Source of the DNA: Geobacteraceae bacterium
Lineage (GTDB): Bacteria; Desulfobacterota; Desulfuromonadia; Geobacterales; Pseudopelobacteraceae
DNA: 64,000 bases
NCBI GenBank assembly: GCA_025355965.1
Contig: JANXYR010000062.1
Coordinates: 62,001-126,000, forward strand
Direction: 5' to 3'
How positions within the stretch are numbered: position 1 is the stretch's first letter; every line of letters begins with the position of its first letter. The position numbers and the translations under genes were made by a program. The notes beneath the pieces are model-generated. The model saw nothing but the letters and a program-made list of their open reading frames with translations. It was not told the origin of the DNA and ran no database searches. This document shows positions 27,059-38,083 of the stretch, in pieces.

Positions 27059-27158
27059 TGCGTGGTGTATCCTTCATTGAAGTTATGAGTTTGCAATGAT
27101 ACTATTTCGTAACAATAAAATCAATTTTCATCTTATTGTGGTGCATAGGGGAGCTGTT

Positions 27159-27368
27159 ATGACGGATTCGATCAAGGGAATAAGCGGTACTCAGGTGACT
27201 TCAGCAGGTGGGAGTTACAGCGGAGGAAGTTTCTCCGACGGTCATAAAAAAAGAAGCGCGACGACACCGCAAGTCGATCTGATCGAAATATCTCAAGACG
27301 CTCGTAACCGTTCCACAGGCAAAAAAAAGAAGAGCCTTCTGGAATACCTGAGAGATCTGCTAAGGTGA
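27159..27368 (+). CDS. Small hypothetical protein
   Basis: A 69-residue hydrophilic protein from ATG 27159, with GGGGAG about 5 bases upstream (the frame is open from 27096). It is Ser/Gly-rich in the first half, followed by VDLIEISQDARN and a basic KKKKSLLEYLRDLLR end. The VDLIEIS..A wording faintly recalls FlgM-type anti-sigma proteins and flagellar-regulator tails, but this is too weak for a call. Its ribosome site and isolation between a divergent and a convergent gene suggest it is real. Confidence 0.55.
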   Translation: MTDSIKGISGTQVTSAGGSYSGGSFSDGHKKRSATTPQVDLIEISQDARNRSTGKKKKSLLEYLRDLLR

Positions 27369-27397
27369 TTTGCGGAAGCGTGAGTGATTATAGATAA

Positions 27398-28246
27398 TCA
27401 GTTAAAAAAGCTTTTATCTTTTTCATATGCTTCTGTAAAACGTTCCATTATGGCGCCCATTCGCTGTTCATTAAGTCCCAGCCTTTGGGCTGGTATTGTT
27501 TGCAGGAGGTCCAAATCGTCATCCGGTTCGCGGATGCCGATTCCGACTTTGTGACAAAATTGATCAGCTAATCCGACAACACAAGTCAAGCTGACCTGAT
27601 AGGAATCTTCTTCCTCAGCAAAATCAAAAGTATGATGGTTCAGAACGGCACGCATTAGCATGTCTGGAAAATTCCATTTTTTGATAACCAGTCCACCAAC
27701 TTCTGAATGTGTGTATGAAAAAACCAGCTGTTCGGCTTCCTCAGAGGCAAGTCCGTCATTATAACATCTCTGCATGACATCCTGAAACTGTTGTTTGTTC
27801 ATGGTGTTCATGATTATTTTACCAATGTCGTGGAAAAGCCCCCCCAGAAAGGCCTCTTCTTCACTTACCAGACGTGTTTCTTTAGCGATGATGCGGGCTG
27901 CCAGGCCGGCGCCGAATGAATGCTCCCAGAGCATTTTTTCGGTTAGGCCATAGGGTTGATATACCTGCTTAACGGATGCTGCGACTACCAGACTCTTCAA
28001 AGTGCCGAAGCCTAGAACTACAATCGCGTGCGACAGTGTCTGAATCTGGCGCTGGCAACCGTAGAATGAAGAGTTGGATATTTTCAGCACCCTGGCGGCT
28101 ACGGCTGGGTCAGACGCCACTACCTTGGCCAGTTCTTCCGCAGTCGCACTTTCGCTCTCGATAAGTTGCATGACCTTGGTTGCGACAACCGGAATAGTCG
28201 GCAGGTCGCTGGCGGTCATGATCATAATTTCAAGTTCTCTGTTCAT
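27398..28246 (-). CDS. HDOD domain signalling protein
   Basis: A 282-residue protein made almost wholly of one HDOD domain (residues about 10-210). It has LPTIPVVATKVMQLIES at the start, the LKISNSSFYG and GFGTLKSLVV segments, and HDIGKIIM. HDOD proteins lack reliable phosphodiesterase activity and act in signalling, chemotaxis or stress regulation. Divergent from the TPR gene. Confidence 0.9.
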   Translation of the reverse strand: MNRELEIMIMTASDLPTIPVVATKVMQLIESESATAEELAKVVASDPAVAARVLKISNSSFYGCQRQIQTLSHAIVVLGFGTLKSLVVAASVKQVYQPYGLTEKMLWEHSFGAGLAARIIAKETRLVSEEEAFLGGLFHDIGKIIMNTMNKQQFQDVMQRCYNDGLASEEAEQLVFSYTHSEVGGLVIKKWNFPDMLMRAVLNHHTFDFAEEEDSYQVSLTCVVGLADQFCHKVGIGIREPDDDLDLLQTIPAQRLGLNEQRMGAIMERFTEAYEKDKSFFN

Positions 28247-28352
28247 CGTATCCCCAAGCTACAAAATGATTCTGATACTGCTGGTGCGGCAAATCATTAA
28301 CGATGTATTATCCACATACTGCCACTAATAATCAAGTATTTAGCCTAAATTA

Positions 28353-28381
28353 TTGAAATATTGTCAGATGGTGTGTATAAT
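28353..28381 (+). promoter_or_regulatory. Sigma-70 promoter of the TPR gene
   Basis: TTGAAA (28353-28358) and a consensus TATAAT (28376-28381) are spaced by 17 bases, giving a leader of about 100 nt before the ATG at 28490. Confidence 0.75.
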
Positions 28382-28416
28382 CCCGCCGCACTACTGACAA
28401 AGTTGCCCTAGATAAT

Positions 28417-28464
28417 ACAGGATAAGTGCGTTAACGAGGTTATTTTCTGCCAGAAAATAACCTC
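28417..28464 (+). promoter_or_regulatory. Leader element: shared 18-mer plus 14-bp palindrome
   Basis: ACAGGATAAGTGCGTTAA (28417-28434) also occurs, same orientation relative to the gene, in the hisZ leader. It is followed by a perfect inverted repeat at 28436-28464, arms GAGGTTATTTTCTG and CAGAAAATAACCTC around one base. As RNA it could fold as a 13-bp hairpin upstream of the ribosome site AAAGGA; as DNA it could be a repressor site. Confidence 0.6.
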
Positions 28465-28489
28465 TAACTGACCAAAGGAAACAATCGTT

Positions 28490-30370
28490 ATGAAAATATT
28501 GCAAACATACATGTTGCTGCTGGGCGCCGTATTCCTTTTGACCGGATTCAGTTGGGGCCTCGGCTCTGATCCCTGTATGGAAGCGCTTGAAATTGCGGGC
28601 TCTCTGGGCACTGTTCGTGATGAGGCCCAGATGCGTCAAGCAGAAACTAAAATTATTGCCCAGTGCCCGAATGGTGCTGCTGCTCATTTTGTCAACGCAC
28701 TTCAACAGGAGCGGGTCGGCAACTTTGATGGCGCTATTGAAGAATATCGCCGAACTCTGCAGCAAGCTCCTTCTTTTGCCGTAGCCAGTGGTAATCTGGG
28801 GTTGCTGTATGCCCGTAAAGGGATGAATGATGAAGCCTCAGTTGAACTGACACGAGGTCTAACTTCAGTTTCTAACCCTCTGTACCATAAGGCGATAGCG
28901 CAAATCTTTGCCACGCAAAAAGTCTATCAGTTGGCGGCTTATCATTACAACATGGCAGGGCGTGAATTGCCTGGTGATGCTTCAATTTTTGTCGGTCTTG
29001 CAGAAATATACACTGCGTCAAGCCAGCCTGATAAGGCGCTGGATGAATATCGAAGGGCTCTGGTTGCTGATCCCGGATCTGCAAAGGCCCATATCGGTAC
29101 CGCCGCGATCTACTTGCAGCGTGGTGAGCTTGACAAAGCGCTTGAACAGCTTAAGCGGGGAGAGGTCGCTGCACCGCAGAATCGCGAAATCCATCTGATG
29201 CTGGCAACTGTCTATGAAAAGAAGGGTGATGCCAAGCTGGCTGATTACCATTCGTTGCTGGGTGGCAAAAGCAAACTTACTCAGCCGGCAACAAAATCGG
29301 TCGGGCAGTCAACTGCAAGCGGGGCTGATGAAGAGATTGAAAACCTAAAGGCTGCTATCAAGGAGCATCCTGAAGATACCCTTTCATACGAAAAACTTGG
29401 TCATATTTTTCAGGCAGCGGGGAAAGATGCGGAAGCCATAGAGGCTTATCGTGAGGCGTCGCATCGCAACAGCAGCAACAGTGATGTGTACCTCAACCTG
29501 GGAATCCTGTACGAAAAAAAGTCTCAGATCGATGAGGCGGTCGTAGTTTACAAACGGGCGGTCAAGGTAAATCCGGCCAACGCAGAAGCCCATTTGCGCC
29601 TGGGTGATATTCGTTTTTCCCGTGGACTCTTTCAGGAAGCGGTGGAGCAGTATTCGGAGTTTCTCAAGCTGCGTCCCGCAAGCCCGGATATCCACCTTAA
29701 ACTGGCCCGGATATTTGCCAAAAGCAAGGAAGCCGGTCTGGCGCTTTCATCTTACAATTCGGTGCTAACTTACAGTCCGAATGATGGAGATGCTAATCGT
29801 GAGATCGCTGCCCTCTACGCTCAAAAGGGGGACAGCGAGAAAGCAATTTCACATTACAAAAAAGCACTGGCAGTTCATAAGGATGACAGCGAGGCGCGTA
29901 CCTCGCTCATATCAATATACGTGAAAAACAAGCAGTATGATGAAATAACAGTTCTGCTGAAAGAAGCGGTTGAACTGAGTCCTGACGACCCGGTCAACCA
30001 CTACAAGCTAGGTCTTATCTATGACTTTAAAAAAGAGTATGACAATGCAATAGGTGCATACAAGAAAGCTATAGAGCTGAAGCCTGATAATGCCAGATCG
30101 CTGAACGCGCTTGGACGTCTTTATATGAAAACCGGTCGGCTGAGTGAAGCGAAAGAGACTCTTGAAGCGGCGAAAAAAGCAGATCCGGCGATGGAAGAGA
30201 CCTCCATATTGCTTAATAATATTCGCGACGAATTCAACCCTGAACCTCGTAAAATAACGAAAGGTAAAAAAGGAAAATCTAAAAAGGGCAAAAAGAGTTC
30301 AAAAAAGACAAAAACAAAGAGTACTGCCAAGACAGCTTCTGCAAGCACCAAGACACCAGCAAAAAAGTAG
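28490..30370 (+). CDS. Exported tetratricopeptide-repeat protein
   Basis: A 626-residue protein with an N-terminal hydrophobic signal (YMLLLGAVFLLTGFSWGLG) and then at least 13 TPR units covering residues about 60-575 (repeated pattern of A.....Y..AL...P...A...LG..Y). A Lys/Ser/Thr-rich tail of about 50 residues closes it, probably unstructured and able to bind acidic partners. TPR scaffolds organise protein complexes; no enzymatic domain is seen. AAAGGA precedes the ATG. A strong promoter and an unusual leader suggest regulated expression. Confidence 0.85.
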   Translation: MKILQTYMLLLGAVFLLTGFSWGLGSDPCMEALEIAGSLGTVRDEAQMRQAETKIIAQCPNGAAAHFVNALQQERVGNFDGAIEEYRRTLQQAPSFAVASGNLGLLYARKGMNDEASVELTRGLTSVSNPLYHKAIAQIFATQKVYQLAAYHYNMAGRELPGDASIFVGLAEIYTASSQPDKALDEYRRALVADPGSAKAHIGTAAIYLQRGELDKALEQLKRGEVAAPQNREIHLMLATVYEKKGDAKLADYHSLLGGKSKLTQPATKSVGQSTASGADEEIENLKAAIKEHPEDTLSYEKLGHIFQAAGKDAEAIEAYREASHRNSSNSDVYLNLGILYEKKSQIDEAVVVYKRAVKVNPANAEAHLRLGDIRFSRGLFQEAVEQYSEFLKLRPASPDIHLKLARIFAKSKEAGLALSSYNSVLTYSPNDGDANREIAALYAQKGDSEKAISHYKKALAVHKDDSEARTSLISIYVKNKQYDEITVLLKEAVELSPDDPVNHYKLGLIYDFKKEYDNAIGAYKKAIELKPDNARSLNALGRLYMKTGRLSEAKETLEAAKKADPAMEETSILLNNIRDEFNPEPRKITKGKKGKSKKGKKSSKKTKTKSTAKTASASTKTPAKK

Positions 30371-30438
30371 TGGCTTGCTAGCAGCATGTTACCTACAAAC
30401 AATTTATTACATCCCGGTATTCCGCGACTGGAAACATT

Positions 30439-33400
30439 ATGACAGCTCAGAGCGGCACTGATTCATATTTCCCTTTCGATATCCAGATTTCTTCCCATCA
30501 CTGGCGGTCCCTCGGACTAGGACCGCTTTCCAGCGGCATTAAAGAACGTGGCATCCCTCAAATACAATTTTTCCGACAACTGGCTCACAAGCTTAACAGC
30601 TCACGTTCTCCTGGTTCCGCTGTTGTACATGCCGGCGAACTGAATCTGTATGCCTCCATGCAGAAGGTATTGCGCTACCTGATTGACGGTGTTGCACATG
30701 CTCCTGCATCTTCCCTTTTGATTAACGCACTGAAAACCGGTGGATTTGACTTGGCAGGTGATGGTCTGAGAACAACTGGCGAGCGTTTTGTGGAGTTATT
30801 TCCACCAACTCCGGTTCTATATGGGAGTGCAGAACCCCGCCGCTGGCTTGCGGACAGCCTGGATGACTCTCTGCGCACTCATCAGTTGCTGCGGGAAATG
30901 CTGCTGTTGCGACTGGCGGCCTCTAATCCCGCTATCGAAAGTTTTCGGGAACTTGTTGATGACCGGGACCTGGCTGCTTCGTCTCATTACGCTAGCATTA
31001 TTAAGGCATTTGATCACGCCCTGAAAGATGGGCCGGTTCTTGTCGGAAAAGGATGCACCCTGATAGAGGCGCTGATGGCGGCTATCAACGCTTCCCCAGA
31101 CTCACTTGCCGGTCAGGTCGCCTACCTCCGCCAGCAGTGGCAGGATGTTTTCCCGCCCGAGCTGCTGCATGAGTTGGAGATTGCTTTTGACATTCTCCAC
31201 GAAGAACAAAGGGAGCGTGGCGGTGGTGGCGGTGACCCGGGACCTGCCCCTGTGCTGGAGTTCCGTCGCGACGGCCATCCTTTTGGGACGCCGTCTGCTT
31301 CCGGCGTCTTTCAAGGTTTCGATTATCCGGCCTATGAAGCATTTTCATCTGATGCCAACTGGATGTCCCATGTCGTTCTGATGGCCAAGATGGTCTACGT
31401 CTGGCTCGACCAGCTCAGCAGCACCTACGGTTATCCGATAACCCGTCTTGATCAGATTCCGGACTCAGAACTTGAGCGGTTAGCTGCCCGGGGGTTTTCG
31501 GGACTCTGGCTGATCGGACTGTGGGAACGATCACCTGCGTCACAGCGGATAAAACAGATTTGTGGTAACCCGGAGGCCATTGCTTCGGCCTATTCGCTGT
31601 ACGACTACGAAGTGGCCGCTGATCTAGGTGGGTGGGAAGCACTGGCAAACCTGCGGGAGCGTGCCGGTCTTCGTGGCATCCGGTTAGCCAGCGATATGGT
31701 GCCGAATCACACCGGGATTTATTCCCGTTGGGTGGTACAGCACCCGGACTGGTTCGTCCAGACCGATTATCCACCGTTTCCGACCTACCAATTTACCGGA
31801 GAGGATCTTTCCCACGACAGCAATATCTGCCTGCAGGTCGAGGATGGCTACTGGAACAAGAGCGACGCTGCTGTAGTATTCAAACACTATGACAAGAACA
31901 GCGGCCGGGCACGCTATATCTACCATGGTAACGATGGCACCAGCATCCCATGGAACGATACGGCCCAGCTCAATTATCTGATCCCTGAACTGCGTGAAGC
32001 TGTTATCCAGACTATACTTCATGTAGCCCGCAATTTTCCGATCATCAGATTCGATGCCGCCATGACGCTGGCCAAGAAGCATTATCAGCGCCTCTGGTTT
32101 CCACTGCGCGGCCTTGGTGGCGGCGTTCCGTCTCGCGCAGAACATGGTATGAGCAAAGAGGAGTTTGACGCTGTTTTTCCGGTTGAGTTTTGGCGTGAGG
32201 TGGTTGACCGGGTCGCGTCCGAGGCTCCCGGCACGCTGCTGCTGGCTGAGGCCTTCTGGATGATGGAGGGGTATTTTGTCAGGACGCTCGGTATGCATCG
32301 TGTGTATAACAGTGCCTTTATGAACATGCTTATGACCGAGGAGAATGCCAAATACCGTACGACTATTAAAAACGTGCTGGAATTTAATCACGAAATCCTC
32401 AAGCGCTTCGTCAATTTCATGAATAATCCGGACGAAAAGACAGCGGTTGCCCAGTTTGGTTCGCAGGGTAAATATTTTGGTGCCTGTGTGCTGCTGGCCA
32501 CGATGCCCGGCTTGCCAATGTTTGGCCATGGCCAGATAGAGGGTTTCCATGAAAAGTACGGCATGGAGTACAAGAGGGCCTACTGGAATGAGCAGGTTGA
32601 TGAGGGGCTGGTGCGCGGGCATGAAATGTGGATTTTCCCGTTGCTGCGCCGCCGCTGGTTATTCTCGGGATCCGAGAACTTTGTACTGTATGACTTTCAC
32701 GCCGGTGAGAGTGTCAATGAAAATGTGTTTGCCTATTCCAACCGGGCAGGCGAACATCGGGCTCTTGTGTTGTATCATAACTGCCATGCGACGACCTCCG
32801 GATGGATCAGGGAATCTACCTTTTTTGCCGGTGAAGGCGATAATCTTGGCCGGACATCAATTGCAGAGGCTCTTGCAGTATCTGATAAAGATGATTGTTA
32901 CCTGGCTTTCCGTGATCAGACAGAGGGGCTTGAATACCTTCGTACAAGTCGTGAGGTCCGCGAACAGGGGCTTTATGCAGAACTTGGGGAGTATCAGTTC
33001 CATGTGTTCATGGACTTTCGGGAAATTCGCGATGATCAGGATGGCTCATGGAAACTGCTGCACTCGCAACTGAACGGCTCAGGAGTTGATTGTCTTGAGG
33101 AAGAGCGCAAACAGTTGCTGTATGAGGGGTTGAATGCCGCCTTCCGCACTGTTTTTATGCTGTTTACGGGGAAATCTGCTGCAACAGATAAAGAACTGCA
33201 GCAGGTTGTTAACCTGTTTTTGAAGAATGCTGATGCAGAGGAACTGATGTTGCCTGCTGATGGCAAACAGAGTGTCGCTGCCGGCAAAAGTAAACGGAAG
33301 TTCACCCGTAAGAAAAGCAAGGCGGTTGAGCAGTTTACCCGCTTTTGTGAACTTGCTAGTCACAAGACAACAGCAAGTGATGCCCGTTCATTCCAGCTCC

Positions 33401-33945
33401 GGATGACTGCCGGGTTCTCTGATCAGGCGACCCAATCTCTTTTGATGGCCTGCCTGATACTGCGCGAGACAGCACTGGATCCGATCAGCCTGGGGCTTGA
33501 TTACACATTACGGACGTTTTTACAGCGGGATGGTGATTCTGAATTCAGCAACCGCGCTGCCAAGCTGCTGATAGCTCTGCTCCAGTGGTGGCGGTCGGAG
33601 GAACTGGATCTCACCATGAGTGGGCTAAAACAGATGCAGAGTCTCTTTAAGCTCGAAGCGTGCCGAAAATATCTGTTGAATCATGAAAGCGACGGGGTTG
33701 AATGGTTCAACAAGGAGCGTTTCGAGGAGTTGAGCGAGTGGATAACGCTGCTGATGCTGGTGAATGGATGTGAGATGCCCTGCTCTGCCCGGCTTGTCTC
33801 CTCTAAAATGGCGGAGGCGGAGCGTTCTCTCGGGCTGGTAATAAAGCTGGCTCAGGATGTCGGTTACCGCAGCAGGCTTTTTGTGGAAATGCCGGAGAAG
33901 GATGTCACCAAGCGACCTGCTCAACAAAAGCTGATCAAAGCGTGA
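30439..33945 (+). CDS. Large GH13 (alpha-amylase superfamily) protein
   Basis: A 1168-residue protein with a GH13 TIM barrel in the middle (about 335-750). Region I is LASDMVPNHTG, region II IIRFDAAM with the nucleophile Asp, region III LLLAEAFW with the acid Glu, and region IV FMNNPDEKT, where the usual NHD reads NPD: the transition-state Asp is present but the preceding His is Pro, as in GlgE-type maltosyltransferases. An N-terminal helical region of about 300 residues ends in a GGGGG linker. The C-terminal ~350 residues, with a basic linker (KSKRKFTRKKSK), are unassigned. It probably acts on glycogen-like glucans; transferase or hydrolase activity is open. It follows the TPR gene by 68 bp. 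Confidence 0.85.
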   Translation: MTAQSGTDSYFPFDIQISSHHWRSLGLGPLSSGIKERGIPQIQFFRQLAHKLNSSRSPGSAVVHAGELNLYASMQKVLRYLIDGVAHAPASSLLINALKTGGFDLAGDGLRTTGERFVELFPPTPVLYGSAEPRRWLADSLDDSLRTHQLLREMLLLRLAASNPAIESFRELVDDRDLAASSHYASIIKAFDHALKDGPVLVGKGCTLIEALMAAINASPDSLAGQVAYLRQQWQDVFPPELLHELEIAFDILHEEQRERGGGGGDPGPAPVLEFRRDGHPFGTPSASGVFQGFDYPAYEAFSSDANWMSHVVLMAKMVYVWLDQLSSTYGYPITRLDQIPDSELERLAARGFSGLWLIGLWERSPASQRIKQICGNPEAIASAYSLYDYEVAADLGGWEALANLRERAGLRGIRLASDMVPNHTGIYSRWVVQHPDWFVQTDYPPFPTYQFTGEDLSHDSNICLQVEDGYWNKSDAAVVFKHYDKNSGRARYIYHGNDGTSIPWNDTAQLNYLIPELREAVIQTILHVARNFPIIRFDAAMTLAKKHYQRLWFPLRGLGGGVPSRAEHGMSKEEFDAVFPVEFWREVVDRVASEAPGTLLLAEAFWMMEGYFVRTLGMHRVYNSAFMNMLMTEENAKYRTTIKNVLEFNHEILKRFVNFMNNPDEKTAVAQFGSQGKYFGACVLLATMPGLPMFGHGQIEGFHEKYGMEYKRAYWNEQVDEGLVRGHEMWIFPLLRRRWLFSGSENFVLYDFHAGESVNENVFAYSNRAGEHRALVLYHNCHATTSGWIRESTFFAGEGDNLGRTSIAEALAVSDKDDCYLAFRDQTEGLEYLRTSREVREQGLYAELGEYQFHVFMDFREIRDDQDGSWKLLHSQLNGSGVDCLEEERKQLLYEGLNAAFRTVFMLFTGKSAATDKELQQVVNLFLKNADAEELMLPADGKQSVAAGKSKRKFTRKKSKAVEQFTRFCELASHKTTASDARSFQLRMTAGFSDQATQSLLMACLILRETALDPISLGLDYTLRTFLQRDGDSEFSNRAAKLLIALLQWWRSEELDLTMSGLKQMQSLFKLEACRKYLLNHESDGVEWFNKERFEELSEWITLLMLVNGCEMPCSARLVSSKMAEAERSLGLVIKLAQDVGYRSRLFVEMPEKDVTKRPAQQKLIKA

Positions 33946-33959
33946 TCAGCACTGAGAAT

Positions 33960-33993
33960 GCAAAGAGGCCGGCATAATTGCCGGCCTCTTTGC
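33960..33993. terminator. Bidirectional terminator
   Basis: A perfect 15-bp stem, GCAAAGAGGCCGGCA with TGCCGGCCTCTTTGC around TAAT, between the converging GH13 and purA genes. Confidence 0.85.
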
Positions 33994-34016
33994 ATTTACG
34001 GCATATTCTTTACATT

Positions 34017-36619
<2,603 letters not shown>

Positions 36620-36675
36620 ACGTCCTTTTGTAAGTTAGAAATCATTTTCTGTGTTTATGAGCATAAAGTGTTTTA

Positions 36676-36706
36676 TTAACGCACTTATCCTGTTTATGTG
36701 CGTTAA
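36676..36706 (-). promoter_or_regulatory. hisZ leader element with inverted repeat
   Basis: TTAACGCAC and GTGCGTTAA form a perfect 9-bp inverted repeat around 13 bases. On the minus strand it contains ACAGGATAAGTGCGTTAA (36693 to 36676), identical to the element in the TPR-gene leader. It lies downstream of the probable hisZ promoter, so it would be transcribed. Confidence 0.55.
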
Positions 36707-36717
36707 GAAAACAGTGA

Positions 36718-36746
36718 ATTGTCGCAAAATACTCTTGCCATGTCAA
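36718..36746 (-). promoter_or_regulatory. Probable hisZ-purA promoter
   Basis: On the minus strand TTGACA (36741-36746) and GACAAT (36718-36723) are 17 bases apart. The -35 is consensus, the -10 matches four of six. Confidence 0.5.
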
Positions 36747-36755
36747 AACAAAAGG

Positions 36756-37766
36756 CTAGAGGGTGCTCTTTGTCGCCGGAACAATTTCGTTCGGTGCAGT
36801 TGGCAGGATATTAGGCGTCTCAGTAGTTATTTTTGGTGATGGCTCTTGTATTGGCACCTTAACAGCTGGAACTGGTGCTGGCGTGACAACCGTCTGCGGT
36901 GATTCGACCGCTCTCTGTGGTTCAACCGCCGGTGACGCCGGCCTGCCCTCTACTGCAGCGGCCCCTTTTACCGGCTTGTCACCATCATGATTGATCAACG
37001 AGGTCATTTCATCAAATAATCTGCCGTATACTTCCGGCTCAGGGGTTTCGCGGAATAACCAATCGTTCTTTTTCTGCTCAAGAGTTCGTCGAAGTCCGTC
37101 AAGTGATTTGAAGCGGACCTCAGTTTTTCGGGACAGGTTAGCTTCGGACTCGCTGAAATCGGGATATTGAAGGTTGGCCAGCGGGTAGTAAGTTAACAAC
37201 CGCCCGCGGAAATTCGGGTATTCCCACAGAATAGTTCCATCCGGGCCGATTATCTGGGCCGTCATCGTCAAAAAATTAAAGTTGGTTTCAAGAGATGTCA
37301 GCAGATTGCTGGAAAATATTTTACTGGTTTGGGTCAGTCCACTCACGACGATTACCATGACGGCGTCGAGGCGGTTTTTATTTATGTAGGCGGCGATCTC
37401 ATCATTCTTCCAGAAATATTTGTTGTACTGAATAGAAGCATCATTCCGTTTTTCGTGGCGGGCCATCAGTGAACTGAAAAGCTGTTTCGGCTCATCAGCC
37501 AGCAGAGTAACCGCATAGAAGTTGCCGGTGCCTTGAAGTTTTCGAATGAGCAGTGGCTCGTATTTTCGGTTAAGATCTGAGATGAGCGGTATCAGAAGCT
37601 CTTTTTGAGGGTGGATAATGTCGGAATCGACATCAACAAAAATCGGTGCGACTCCGAGCACCTTTACCTTTGCGGCGAAATTCTCCGACGGGATATTAAA
37701 ATAGTTCTGAGCGCAGCCAAGCATCGTTCCAGCAACAAAAAACAAGCCAACGACGAGTCGTTTCAT
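36756..37766 (-). CDS. Lipoprotein of unknown function with Pro-rich tail
   Basis: A 336-residue lipoprotein: the signal MKRLVVGLFFVAGTMLGC ends in a good lipobox (MLGC). Residues about 30-230 form an alpha/beta domain (KVLGVAPIFVDVDSDI, DAVMVIVVSGLTQ, IIGPDGTILWEYPNFRG) resembling outer-membrane-associated lipoproteins of the LpoB/GNA1162-like type, which is a guess. The last 90 residues are rich in Pro, Ala, Val and Thr, as in flexible periplasmic linkers. It stands alone and is divergent from the metX riboswitch. Confidence 0.7.
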   Translation of the reverse strand: MKRLVVGLFFVAGTMLGCAQNYFNIPSENFAAKVKVLGVAPIFVDVDSDIIHPQKELLIPLISDLNRKYEPLLIRKLQGTGNFYAVTLLADEPKQLFSSLMARHEKRNDASIQYNKYFWKNDEIAAYINKNRLDAVMVIVVSGLTQTSKIFSSNLLTSLETNFNFLTMTAQIIGPDGTILWEYPNFRGRLLTYYPLANLQYPDFSESEANLSRKTEVRFKSLDGLRRTLEQKKNDWLFRETPEPEVYGRLFDEMTSLINHDGDKPVKGAAAVEGRPASPAVEPQRAVESPQTVVTPAPVPAVKVPIQEPSPKITTETPNILPTAPNEIVPATKSTL

Positions 37767-37885
37767 GGAAATACTCCGTGTGTGCGTAATTTGAAATACG
37801 CAACTGTATCAGAAAACAGGGTTGTTTTCTACTCAATTTGATGCCGGACGTGGGGATAAAGCCGCGCCAAGTGTACTCAATTTTA

Positions 37886-37915
37886 TTGACAAAATACGCT
37901 GATATTTCGTATCGT
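37886..37915 (+). promoter_or_regulatory. Promoter of the SAM riboswitch-metX transcript
   Basis: Consensus TTGACA (37886-37891) and TATCGT (37910-37915), 18 bases apart, about 17 bases before the riboswitch. Confidence 0.7.
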
Positions 37916-37931
37916 CGTCACTACGAACCTG

Positions 37932-38030
37932 CTTATCGAGAGTGGTGGAGGGAAAAGGCCCTGCGAAGCCACAGCAACCGGTCATTATGACGCCAGGTGC
38001 TAAATCCTGCCGAAAGGCAAAGATGAGAGG
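37932..38030 (+). promoter_or_regulatory. SAM-I (S-box) riboswitch
   Basis: The S-box core is nearly complete: CTTATCGAGAGTGGTGGAGG at the start, then GGCCCTGCGAAGCC, CAGCAACC, AGGTGCTAAATCCTG, and the closing AGATGAGAGG that pairs with the 5' CTTATC region. It sits upstream of metX, a methionine-synthesis gene, which is the usual role. When SAM is bound, the terminator at 38051-38083 should form. Confidence 0.95.
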
Positions 38031-38050
38031 TGTGCTGTGCTATTTTTCCA

Positions 38051-38083
38051 GCCCCTTCTCATGTAATGCGAAGGGGCTTTTTT
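38051..38083 (+). terminator. Riboswitch terminator that also holds the metX ribosome site
   Basis: The stem GCCCCTTC/GAAGGGGC with an 11-nt loop is followed by six T residues ending immediately before ATG 38084. The 3' arm contains AAGGGG, 7 bases before the ATG, the only Shine-Dalgarno candidate. The same hairpin can therefore stop transcription and hide the ribosome site. Confidence 0.85.

Noticed and set aside
31684-32622. 312-residue minus-strand frame opposite the GH13 gene
   Set aside because: Shadow frame over catalytic GH13 motifs.
36676-36706. Integron attC-like site from the GCGTTAA/TTAACGC arms
   Set aside because: No integrase or cassette structure nearby and arms too short; it fits a leader element better.
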